From JAAYEA01 sp012689325 (GTDB taxonomy: Bacteria > Chloroflexota > Anaerolineae > JAAYEA01), in NCBI GenBank assembly GCA_036841525.1, contig DAITVZ010000021.1, positions 1 through 62,163 on the forward strand: a stretch of DNA of 62,163 nt, given 5' to 3'. The translations under genes and the position numbers were made by a program. Positions 24,659-32,719 of this stretch are shown here, piece after piece; the stretch's first letter is position 1; each line of letters opens with the position of its first letter. The notes below the pieces were generated by a model that saw nothing but the letters and a program-made list of their open reading frames with translations, searched no databases and was not told where the DNA came from.

Positions 24659-26631
24659 GGGGCCTCCTCCGCGACGCCGCCGGCGGCCTGCCCCGCGCGC
24701 TCGGGCGGAGCGGACGACAGGACGATGGCGGCGCCGAGCAAGAGCAGGCCGCCGCCGATCCAGAGCCAGACGACCAGCGGGTTGCGCAGAACCTGCAGGA
24801 CCACCGCGCCATCCTGCTCCAGGCTGCCCAAGATGATATAGATGTCCTCGCGCAGGTTGATGTGCAGCGCGACCTCGGTGACCCATTGCTGGATGCTCCA
24901 GTGCAGGTTGCGCTCCGGCGTCAGATAGGCCAGGTGGCGGCCGGTGGCCGATTGCAGCTCTAGCAGCGCGGCGTTCCGTTGCCTCGTGGCGTCTTGCTCC
25001 TGTATGGTATCGCGCAGGATCAGCGTATAGCCCGGCAGGTTGGCGCCCTGGCCCTCCCTCAGCGTCAGCAGTTGCTCGGTCTGGTACAGGGACGAGCTGA
25101 CGATGGCGATGGCGATCAGGGCGATGCCGAGGTGGACCAGATGCGCTCCGTGGTGTCGCCGGCGGGCCCGGAAGGCCCGACCGATGACCTGCCACGGCGA
25201 GAGCCCTTCGTCGCGGCGGCGCCAGGCCTCCTGGCCGAATTGCCACAGGATGACCGCGCCGATCAGCGAGGCGATCAGGTACAGCACCAGGGCCGCCGGC
25301 TCCCGGATGCCCAGGGCGAACAGCAGGATGACGAGGATCACCGAGAAGGCCAGGGGCGCGGCCAGCTCGCGGCCCAACTGCCGCGCGGAGGTGTCTCGCC
25401 AGCGCAGCAGCGGGCACACGCCCAACAGCGCCAGGAGGGCCACCAACAGCGGCGCCGAGGCCCGGGTGTAAAAAGACGCGCCCAACACCACGGCTGCGCC
25501 GCGCAGCGACTCAGAAAGGGGCGCGTAGAGCGTCCCCGCCAGGATCACCAGCGCGAGCCCGCACAGGATCATGGCCGTGAAGGATAGCCCGGTCTCGCGG
25601 GAGAGCAGGCTGGCCTCGGCCTCCTGGACGACCTGCGCGCGGTTGCGCCATCCCAGGAAGGCGGCCAGGATCGCCACAAGCCCGATAAAGGCGAGGAACA
25701 TGATCCCCACCGAGGAACGGCCAAAGGCGTGGACCGACTGGATGACGCCGCTGCGGGTGACGAACGCGGCGAACAGGCAGAGCAAGAAGGTGACGATGGT
25801 GAGCGGCGCTGTCCACTTTTGGCGGAGGCCGCGGTGGGCGATGGCCGTGTGCAGGGCGGCTGTGCCCGTCAGCCAGGGGACCAGCGAGGCGTTCTCCACC
25901 GGATCCCAGCCCCAATAGCCGCCCCAGCCCAGCTCCAGGTAGGCCCACAGGCTGCCCAGCAGGATGCCGCCCCCCAGAAACAGCCAAGCCCACAGGTTCC
26001 AGCGCTGCAACGTGCGGTGAAAGGCGGCGTCCTGGTGGCCGGTGAGCAGGCCCGCCAAGGCCAGGGCGCAGGGCACGCTATAGAGCGCATAGCTGGCGAA
26101 AACCAACGGCGGATGAACCACCATCCAGGGGTTTTCCAGCAAGGGGTTTAGGCCCAGCCCTTCCGCCGGAGGGAGCGCCAGCGAGGCAAAGGGGTTGCTC
26201 TGCGTGACCAGGATCAGCGCCAGAAAAGCCTGCAGCACGGCCAGCGCCGCCTGGGTATAGCGCCAGGTGGCCGGGCTGGCGAGACGAGGGCTCTGCGCGA
26301 CGAGCGCCGCGAGCAGGGAGACGAACCAGAGCCAGAGGAGCAGCGATCCTTCCTGCCCGGCCCACAGGGCGGACAGGGTATAGGGCAGCGCTTGCCGGGT
26401 GCTGGTGTGGCTATACACATAGAGCACGCTGAAATCGCGGGCGAACAAGAGATAGAGCAGCGCCGCCACAGCCACGGTGACCAAGGCTGCCGCGGAGAGG
26501 ATGGCGTTGCGGCCGCTCTGTCGCCAGGCAACTGCCCCTTGGTTCGCGCCCCAGGCGAGGGCCAGGGCGGCATAGGCCGAGACGCCGCAGGCGAGTAACA
26601 GGGAACCGTACCCGATGATCGTCATGCTCAC
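24655..26631 (-). CDS. ccmF: Cytochrome c heme lyase subunit CcmF
   Basis: 658 residues, about 15 membrane helices. The tryptophan-rich heme-handling motif WGGYWGWDPVEN (WWD domain) is intact, with conserved His residues around it (VHPPLVFASY, HRGLRQKW). It passes heme from CcmE to apocytochrome c. The protein ends with a roughly 200-residue extracytoplasmic domain and a final helix. The start is 42 nt after the ccmE stop. Confidence 0.95.
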   Translation of the reverse strand: MSMTIIGYGSLLLACGVSAYAALALAWGANQGAVAWRQSGRNAILSAAALVTVAVAALLYLLFARDFSVLYVYSHTSTRQALPYTLSALWAGQEGSLLLWLWFVSLLAALVAQSPRLASPATWRYTQAALAVLQAFLALILVTQSNPFASLALPPAEGLGLNPLLENPWMVVHPPLVFASYALYSVPCALALAGLLTGHQDAAFHRTLQRWNLWAWLFLGGGILLGSLWAYLELGWGGYWGWDPVENASLVPWLTGTAALHTAIAHRGLRQKWTAPLTIVTFLLCLFAAFVTRSGVIQSVHAFGRSSVGIMFLAFIGLVAILAAFLGWRNRAQVVQEAEASLLSRETGLSFTAMILCGLALVILAGTLYAPLSESLRGAAVVLGASFYTRASAPLLVALLALLGVCPLLRWRDTSARQLGRELAAPLAFSVILVILLFALGIREPAALVLYLIASLIGAVILWQFGQEAWRRRDEGLSPWQVIGRAFRARRRHHGAHLVHLGIALIAIAIVSSSLYQTEQLLTLREGQGANLPGYTLILRDTIQEQDATRQRNAALLELQSATGRHLAYLTPERNLHWSIQQWVTEVALHINLREDIYIILGSLEQDGAVVLQVLRNPLVVWLWIGGGLLLLGAAIVLSSAPPERAGQAAGGVAEEAP

Positions 26632-26672
26632 CTTCTAGCGGCCAATCGCCCAGGGCCGGCGGGGGTGGAAGC

Positions 26673-27104
26673 TCAGGATTGCGCCGTCGCCGCGGCCTCG
26701 TATTTGGAGGGACATTGCAGCAGGATGGTCTGCGCGGCGAACTCGTTGGGGGCGGTCAGCTTGCCTTCCACGATGGCCGAGGCGCCATCTCGCAACATGT
26801 CTGGCCGCAACCCGTGATAGGTGATCGCCAGTTGCTCTGTCCCCTCCACCAAGGTAAAGCGCAGCAGCGAGCCCTCCGCATCCCAGCGAATCGAGCCCTC
26901 CTGCACGACGCCGGAGACGCGCACCGCCTTGGCGCTGGCCCCTTGGCTTTTGAGCTCGGCGATGGTCACATAATAGACGGCTGCCCCGCGGGCGCTGGAA
27001 AGAACGAGATAGATCAGGATGGCGACGATAGCCACCACGCCGATCACGGTGCGCGTTCTGCGGCGGCGCGACGCTGGGGTCGGGCGAGCGGGCTGGGCCT
27101 GCAT
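26673..27104 (-). CDS. ccmE: Heme chaperone CcmE, CXXXY type
   Basis: 143 residues. N-terminal membrane anchor (about 18-38) and OB-fold domain (about 43-128). In classical CcmE heme is bound covalently through His in HXXXY. Here the equivalent motif is C131-P-S-K-Y135, the CXXXY variant known from archaea and some anaerobes. SD AGGAG lies inside the end of the preceding gene and the start follows its stop by 1 nt. Confidence 0.9.
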   Translation of the reverse strand: MQAQPARPTPASRRRRTRTVIGVVAIVAILIYLVLSSARGAAVYYVTIAELKSQGASAKAVRVSGVVQEGSIRWDAEGSLLRFTLVEGTEQLAITYHGLRPDMLRDGASAIVEGKLTAPNEFAAQTILLQCPSKYEAAATAQS

Positions 27105-27105
27105 A

Positions 27106-27798
27106 TCACTCCTGGCTCATCAGCTCTTGTAGAACTTGGTCGAGATAGGTCTTGGTCATGGCTCCTGCTCTGACCTTGCGGACGATGCCCTCGCGATCCA
27201 CAAAATAGCTCATGGGGATGCTATACGCGCCATAAAGCCGCGCCACCCCCGCCTCACTATCTAGCAAGATGGGAAAGGGCAGGTCGAACTGCTCGGCAAA
27301 CTCGCCCGCGGCCTCGGCGGACTCGCCGATATTGACGGCCAGGACTTCCAGACCCTGGCTCGCATAGGTCTCGTAGGCTGCCCGAATATCGGGAAACTCG
27401 ATGCGGCAGGGCCCGCACCACGACGCCCAAAAGTTGAGCAGCACGACCTTGCCGCGGTGGTCGTATAGGCTCGTCTCGCCGTCCAGCGTCTTGAGCAGGA
27501 ACTCGGGCGCCAATTGCCCGACCTTGGTCCCCGTTTCCGGGGTCGCTTCGCCCAGGCTCGGGCTAGCTGGCGGGGTGGCCGTGGGCTGGCCTGGGCGCGG
27601 GGCGGGGATGGCCGCTTCGGTGGGGGCGAGCGCGGCCTTGGCCTGGCCAGGCAGCTCGCCCGCAGTCGCCGCCAAAATCCCGCCCAGGATCAAGAGCATG
27701 ACTGCGGAAACCCCCGCAACCAGCCACCCCGAGGCCCTGCTGGCGGCGGCCTGGGGTCGAGGGGTCGTCTGATGATTACCTTGGTCGTTCTGCGACAT
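27106..27798 (-). CDS. TlpA/CcmG-type membrane-anchored thioredoxin
   Basis: 230 residues. Membrane anchor at about 27-46, Pro/Thr-rich linker at about 55-90, then a thioredoxin fold with the active site WASWCGPC (C128, C131) and the cis-Pro loop in YSIPMSYFVD. It faces outside and probably reduces apocytochrome CXXCH cysteines, the CcmG role. It begins 16 nt after the M29 gene. Confidence 0.9.
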   Translation of the reverse strand: MSQNDQGNHQTTPRPQAAASRASGWLVAGVSAVMLLILGGILAATAGELPGQAKAALAPTEAAIPAPRPGQPTATPPASPSLGEATPETGTKVGQLAPEFLLKTLDGETSLYDHRGKVVLLNFWASWCGPCRIEFPDIRAAYETYASQGLEVLAVNIGESAEAAGEFAEQFDLPFPILLDSEAGVARLYGAYSIPMSYFVDREGIVRKVRAGAMTKTYLDQVLQELMSQE

Positions 27799-27814
27799 AC
27801 GGGCTGCGGATCCT

Positions 27815-28903
27815 CTAAAAGATGGTATAGCGGCTGTCTCGCATGATCTCGTCGGAAGAGCCCTCGGGGAACTCGAGCCTCAGGCTTTTGATGCCGATGG
27901 GGCTGCCGGGAGCATACACCACATCCTCGTGCGCCACGTGGCTGGGATGGGTAAAGGCATCGGGCCCGATGACTCCCCCCAGGTGCTCGCTGCGGCCATA
28001 GGCCCAATGCAGCCCGGCCTTTTCGTCCTCCAGGATGTTGCCGGTGACGAAGGCCCGGTCGTTGCAGCCCAGGCCCAACTCGGCGATGTTCCGCCGCGCC
28101 GGATCCACATCAAAGAACTCGCGCAAGCGGACGGCCTGAGGCCCGTCGCCGATGGCGTGCCGGATGCGGTTGTTCTCGACCTGGAGCAGCACCAACTCGC
28201 CCGCCTGGCTGACGGGGATCGTGCCGCGGGTGCGGCTGGGATCATCGGCCAGCTCGCCCTCGTACGGCGCGATATAGGCCTCGCCGCTTGGCAGGTTGAT
28301 GATGGGTGGGTCGGCTCCGGGCGGGCAATGGCCGCTATCTTGTTTCGGGTGGCGATGGCGCAAATCGATCTGGAGTTGGTGCCCCGTCGAGAATTCGATG
28401 ATGGCCGTCTCGGTCTTGCCCAGTCGCTCCGCCAGGGCGTGCGCCTTGTGCGCGACGACTTTATAATTCGCCGCGAGGGCCGTTTGCTCCATGCGCTTGG
28501 CGACCCCGGGCATGCTGGCCCCGCGCAGGTGCCCGATCTTGCGGGCCAGCGCCGTAAGGGGGGCCGTGGCCGAAAACTCGGTGAGCGCCAGCACGATGTC
28601 GGTGGACTCGAGTTGCTCTTCCATCGGGCGGGTCAGCCCCTCCATGCGGAGGTTTTCGGGCAAGGCCCCGTTGGGCAAGCCGGTGGCTTTGTAGTAGGCC
28701 AGGGGCTCCACCCGGATGCCCAGTTTCTTGCTCGCCTGAACCAGCGCCCGTTGCCACTCCAAAGCCATCTGGCGGCGCGCAGACCATTCCAGGTTATCCA
28801 CGATCTCGCCGTGCGGCAGGTCCGTCAGGAGCAGAACTCGTTCGCCTTTGGTCGGACTAAAGACGCTGGCGAAAAGCTCCGCGAGGTCAAAGGTCTCTGA
28901 CAT
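27815..28903 (-). CDS. M29-family aminopeptidase-like protein (aminopeptidase T type)
   Basis: 362 residues starting at the ATG at 28903 (SD AAGGA). The second half follows the M29 pattern: ...NLPSGEAYIAPYEG (ligand Glu), then ELGLGCNDRA, the HWAYGRSEHLGG block and the HEDVVY block with the usual metal-ligand His and Asp. The family are metal-dependent aminopeptidases; some members are inactive. It lies 5 nt after the glutaredoxin fusion gene and before tlpA. A link to cytochrome maturation is unknown. Confidence 0.8.
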   Translation of the reverse strand: MSETFDLAELFASVFSPTKGERVLLLTDLPHGEIVDNLEWSARRQMALEWQRALVQASKKLGIRVEPLAYYKATGLPNGALPENLRMEGLTRPMEEQLESTDIVLALTEFSATAPLTALARKIGHLRGASMPGVAKRMEQTALAANYKVVAHKAHALAERLGKTETAIIEFSTGHQLQIDLRHRHPKQDSGHCPPGADPPIINLPSGEAYIAPYEGELADDPSRTRGTIPVSQAGELVLLQVENNRIRHAIGDGPQAVRLREFFDVDPARRNIAELGLGCNDRAFVTGNILEDEKAGLHWAYGRSEHLGGVIGPDAFTHPSHVAHEDVVYAPGSPIGIKSLRLEFPEGSSDEIMRDSRYTIF

Positions 28904-28908
28904 GATCG

Positions 28909-29625
28909 CTATCCTTGCCCGGAGGGTGGCCGCAGCAGCCTGCGGTGTTCCACCTGCATGCAACGATCCATGATGACTTGCAGCCCGGCGGCGCGAGCTT
29001 GGGCGGCGGCCTCTTCGTTGACGACGCCCAGTTGCATCCAGATCGCCGGGATCCCCTTGGCGATGGCGGCCTCGACGATAGGCGGCACATGCTCTGGCCG
29101 CCTAAAGATGTCCACCACATCCACCGGGTCCGGCACATCGGCGAGGCTGGCATAGCTCCGCTCGCCCAAGATTTCGCTGGCCTGGGGGTTCACCGGAATG
29201 ATGCGGTAGCCCTGGGACTGCAAGTAGCGCGCCACCTCGTGGCTATCCCGCTCCGGGTTCGGGGAGAGGCCCACGATGGCGATGGTCTTGCTCTTTTCGA
29301 GGATCTGTTTGGCCAGACGATCCGTTTCCTCCCAGGCAGTGGCGCCCGCCTGGGCTGGGGACGGCAGGACGGCCTCGCCCAGCGGCTGGCGCAAGCGCTC
29401 CTCGATCTTGGCGCGGTTGGCGGCAAAGCCCACAAAAACCTCGTTGCCTATGATGATGGTGGGCGTGGCCATGCGGCCAACCCGGTCCCTCAGTTCGGTC
29501 AAGGCAGCGGGATCAGCCGTCACGTCGCGTTCGGTGTAGGGGAGGCTTTTTTGTGCAAAGTAACTCTTTGCAGCGCGGCAATCCCCTCAGGTGGGTTGCG
29601 AATAGAGGATCACTTGGGCAGGCAT
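28909..29625 (-). CDS. Probable selenoprotein: glutaredoxin (U-x-x-C) fused to a CoA-binding domain
   Basis: 238 residues if TGA at 29587-29589 is read as selenocysteine. From ATG 29625 (SD GGGAG, good promoter upstream) the frame reads M-P-A-Q-V-I-L-Y-S-Q-P-T-U13-G-D-C16, exactly the glutaredoxin/NrdH active site with Sec at the first catalytic position. It continues RAAKSYFAQKSLPYTERDVT and cis-Pro P55 (MATPTIIIGNEVFVGF). Residues about 110-230 are a CoA-binding (YccU-like) Rossmann domain (TIAIVGLSPNPERDSHEVA, VIMDRCMQVEH). A SECIS-like hairpin follows the TGA. No signal peptide, so cytoplasmic. The alternative is a nonsense mutation. Conventional annotation would start at GTG 29523 and lose the active site. 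Confidence 0.82.
29554..29572 (-). promoter_or_regulatory. Candidate bacterial SECIS hairpin
   Basis: On the minus strand TGCAAAG-AGTTA-CTTTGCA, a perfect 7-bp stem with a 5-nt loop, starting 14 nt after the TGA. The apical loop is 21 nt from the TGA and has G at its second position. This fits the bacterial SECIS rules as I know them (loop 16-37 nt from UGA, G among the first two loop bases). Confidence 0.7.
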
Positions 29626-29664
29626 GGCGTTCTCCCGTGGGTCAATAAGGTCACCAATTGATGT

Positions 29665-29692
29665 ATCATACTCGGAATCCGGTTCTGGTCAA
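29665..29692 (-). promoter_or_regulatory. Predicted promoter of the selenoprotein-ccm run
   Basis: TTGACC, 16 nt, TATGAT on the minus strand. Transcription would start about 33 nt before ATG 29625, so the TGA and the N-terminal codons are transcribed. Confidence 0.7.
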
Positions 29693-29712
29693 GAGTTGCG
29701 GTTTTTCCATGT

Positions 29713-29740
29713 TTGACCTTTTGTTGTTTCCGTCTAGAAT
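29713..29740 (+). promoter_or_regulatory. Predicted promoter of the FtsX-type permease
   Basis: TTGACC, 16 nt, TAGAAT on the plus strand, divergent from the promoter at 29665-29692 and about 20 bp from it. Confidence 0.7.
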
Positions 29741-29778
29741 AGGTCCAGAGTGCGCGTGGCGAGCAGTCGCCGGATGCG

Positions 29779-32643
29779 ATGATGCCCGTGGATGTCGCGC
29801 GAATCCTGGACCGAATGGTGGGTAACGAGATGCTGGGAATAGCGATCAAACGTCTATGGAGCCGGCTGGCCCTCACCGTGCTGTCCTTGCTGGGCGTGGC
29901 TTTGGCCGTGGCCCTGGTGACCTGTGTGCCTGTCTTTTCTCGGGCCGTGAGCTTTGTGGTGATGGAACAAGAGCTGAACGCCCTCGCGGCTATTTCGGGG
30001 CGCCCCCCCGTCTCGCTGCGCTTCTACAAGCTTTCCTCTTTTCGCAAACCCCTGGGCGCCGAAGAGTCCGTGATACTGGGCCAGCATATCGCGGACACGG
30101 TCTCGGCCGAGGTGCAGCTCCCGATCAAGCGCATGGTGGTGGAAGGCGAAACGCCAGGCCTGTCCCTGGCGACTCGGCCCGACGATCCCAACTATAACCC
30201 TGAAAAGTTCTTGGGCGAAGTCAAGATCGGCTTTTTGCCCGGGATCGAGGAGCGGATGCGCATCCTCGATGGCGCGCCGATGGACCAAACCGCGGTATCC
30301 GGCGAGTGGTTGGATATCTGGGTGCACGAGCGTTTGGCGGCCAAGTGGGGCCTGCAAGTCGGCGAGACCTACGATTCCGTGGCGGTGATCCAGCGCTCCC
30401 GCATCCCGGTGCGCATCGCCGGCCTCTGGCAGGCGGCGGACCCCGAGGACAAGTTCTGGTTCTTTAACCCCGACTTTTCGTACCAAGACGTGCTCATGGT
30501 GCGCTTCAACGACTATGTCACGCACGTGGAGCCTTTCTTGGACTCCAAGACTGGCTTTGTCTCTTGGTATCTGGTGCTGGATGACGCCAAGCTGGCGGCG
30601 GAGGATGGGCGCATCTATGCCCAAGGCCTTGGCAAGGCCCAGGCGATCATCGAAAAGTACGTGCCGGGCGCCAGCATGGACTATTCCCCCCTGGCGCCGC
30701 TCGATGGCTTCTTGACCCGCGAAAGCGCCATGAGCATCCTGCTGTTCAGCTTTAGCGTGCCGGTGATGGGCTTTCTCTTTTACTTCCTGAGCCTGATCTC
30801 CACGATCACGGTGAACTGGCAGCAGCAGGAAAACTCGGTGATGATCAGCCGGGGCATGGGCCGCGGGCACATCTTGCGCGTGAGCTTTGCTGAGGGCTTT
30901 ATCCTGCTCTTGATTGGGGCGCCGTTGGGCGTTTGGATCGGGCTGCAGTTGGCGCGGCTCATGGGCAATAGCCTGAGCTTTATGACCTTTGTGCAGCGCG
31001 CGCCGCTGCCCATCACTCCCCAGGCCATCAATATCACCCTGGTGGCTGGCGCGCTGCTGGCCTCGCTGCTGACCAGAATCTGGCCCTCGATTCAGGTGGC
31101 CCGTCATAGCGTCATCACCTACGAGCAGGAGCGTTCCCGCCCGACGCGCGCGCCCTTCTGGCAGCGCTTCTATCTGGATATCTTGCTCATCATCCCGACC
31201 TGGTATGGCTATCGGCAGCTCGCTAACCGCGGCACGCTGGGACAACTGAGCGGCGCCTTTGGCAACGATCCCTTCCAGGACCCCATCCTCTTCTTGGCGC
31301 CGACCTTTTTCGTCCTGACGGCCTCCCTGTTGACGGTGCGCCTCTTCCCGATCGCGATGCGCGTGCTGGATTGGCTCTGCACGCTGTTGCCTTTCCCCAC
31401 CCTATACATGGCTTTCCGCCAGCTCTCGCGGCAGAGCGGCCAATACGTCAGCGCGTTGCTTCTGGTGATCGCTTCGCTGAGCCTGGGCGGCTACATGGCC
31501 TCCATGGCCGCCAGCCTCGACCAGTGGCTGATCGATCGCGTCTACTACGAGATCGGCGCGGACCTGGCCTTTACGCAGAGCACGGTGCCGCCGGATTCGG
31601 AGCAAACCTCGTCCGGAGACCTAAGCCAGGGCTCTTGGCTGCTGCCCATCGAGGACTATCTCGATCTGCCAGGGGTGGCCAGCGCGACGCGCGTCGGCGA
31701 CTACCTGACCACGGTCTCGACGGCGGGCGGGCGGCGTAGCATCCGTGGGCGCTTCCTGGGCATCGATCGGCTCGACTTTACCAAGGTGGCTGCCTTCCGC
31801 AGCGACTATGCGCGCGCGCCGCTCGGCGAGCTGATGAACCGGCTGGCCATGCGTCCGGATGGCATCCTGATCTCCCAAAGCATGTTGGACCAGTACCAAT
31901 TGCAGATCGGCGACACGCTATCCCTGCGAACCACGGTGGAGAACCTGTCCTTCGAGATGCAGCATACCATCGTGGGCGTGTACGACGTGTTCCCCACGGT
32001 GTATGAGGCGGAGCGTCCCACCGTGGTAGGCAACCTGGACAACCTGTTTACCGCGGCGGGCAGCCCCTTGCCGCACAGCATCTGGTTCCGCCTCCTCCCT
32101 GGCGCGGACCAAGACGAGCTCTATGCCAAGATCGAAGGGCTGGGGGTGTGGATCGCCAAGTGGCGCAACACCGGGCCGCTGATCACCTTGGAGCAGAACA
32201 AGATGGAGCGCGTCGGCATCTTTGGCATGCTGACGCTGAGCTTCCTGGCGGCGGCCCTCTTTGCTGGCATCGGCCTGCTGGTCTATAACTATGCCTCCTT
32301 GCGCGAGCGGCTCTATCGCTTCGCCATCGTCCGCGCGGTGGGCCTGACCCAGACGCAATTGCTTACTCAGGTGGCGCTGGAATACGGCGTCTTGACGGGC
32401 TATGGCGTCGTCGGCGGCGTGGGGATTGGCGTGCTCGTCTCGCACCTGTTCATCCCCTTCTTCCGCGTCACCACCGAGCTGGACGTGCGCCCGCCCTCGC
32501 TGATGCCGCTCATCGCCTGGGAAGGCATCGCCCAGATCACGGTGGCTTTTGTGGCGGCGCTGCTCCTGGCGCAACTGGCGGTCATCATCCTCACCACGCG
32601 CCGGGGCGTGTTCCAGGCGCTGCGCATGGGCGATCAGGAATAG
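29779..32643 (+). CDS. Large ABC-type permease with two FtsX domains
   Basis: 954 residues. TM at about 30-52, a long extracytoplasmic domain (about 55-310) and three helices (about 315-430) form the first FtsX domain. A second extracytoplasmic domain (about 560-790) and four helices (about 800-950) form the second (ALFAGIGLLVYNYASLRERLYRFAIVRAVGLTQ is typical). These permeases (MacB/LolC-like) work with a LolD-type ATPase, which is absent nearby. The start is uncertain: ATG 29779 or ATG 29830; neither SD is strong. Confidence 0.85.
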   Translation: MMPVDVARILDRMVGNEMLGIAIKRLWSRLALTVLSLLGVALAVALVTCVPVFSRAVSFVVMEQELNALAAISGRPPVSLRFYKLSSFRKPLGAEESVILGQHIADTVSAEVQLPIKRMVVEGETPGLSLATRPDDPNYNPEKFLGEVKIGFLPGIEERMRILDGAPMDQTAVSGEWLDIWVHERLAAKWGLQVGETYDSVAVIQRSRIPVRIAGLWQAADPEDKFWFFNPDFSYQDVLMVRFNDYVTHVEPFLDSKTGFVSWYLVLDDAKLAAEDGRIYAQGLGKAQAIIEKYVPGASMDYSPLAPLDGFLTRESAMSILLFSFSVPVMGFLFYFLSLISTITVNWQQQENSVMISRGMGRGHILRVSFAEGFILLLIGAPLGVWIGLQLARLMGNSLSFMTFVQRAPLPITPQAINITLVAGALLASLLTRIWPSIQVARHSVITYEQERSRPTRAPFWQRFYLDILLIIPTWYGYRQLANRGTLGQLSGAFGNDPFQDPILFLAPTFFVLTASLLTVRLFPIAMRVLDWLCTLLPFPTLYMAFRQLSRQSGQYVSALLLVIASLSLGGYMASMAASLDQWLIDRVYYEIGADLAFTQSTVPPDSEQTSSGDLSQGSWLLPIEDYLDLPGVASATRVGDYLTTVSTAGGRRSIRGRFLGIDRLDFTKVAAFRSDYARAPLGELMNRLAMRPDGILISQSMLDQYQLQIGDTLSLRTTVENLSFEMQHTIVGVYDVFPTVYEAERPTVVGNLDNLFTAAGSPLPHSIWFRLLPGADQDELYAKIEGLGVWIAKWRNTGPLITLEQNKMERVGIFGMLTLSFLAAALFAGIGLLVYNYASLRERLYRFAIVRAVGLTQTQLLTQVALEYGVLTGYGVVGGVGIGVLVSHLFIPFFRVTTELDVRPPSLMPLIAWEGIAQITVAFVAALLLAQLAVIILTTRRGVFQALRMGDQE

Positions 32644-32670
32644 CGCCGCTCTCGCGGTCGAATGAAGAAA

Positions 32671-32700
32671 GGACTCGGGGAGCCCCCCGAGTCCTTTTTG
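32671..32700 (+). terminator. Intrinsic terminator between convergent genes
   Basis: A 10-bp stem GGACTCGGGG/CCCCGAGTCC with a 4-nt loop, then TTTTTG TTTT on the plus strand. On the other strand it is followed by TTTC, so it may serve both the permease and the beta-helix gene. Confidence 0.92.
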
Positions 32701-32719
32701 TTTTGTCTTGCGCTCTGGC

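Noticed and set aside
29521..29625. The TGA at 29587-29589 as an ordinary stop, with the CoA-binding protein starting at GTG 29523
   Set aside because: GTG 29523 has no SD and would cut the glutaredoxin fold in half, whereas promoter, SD, active-site match and SECIS-like hairpin all support reading through.
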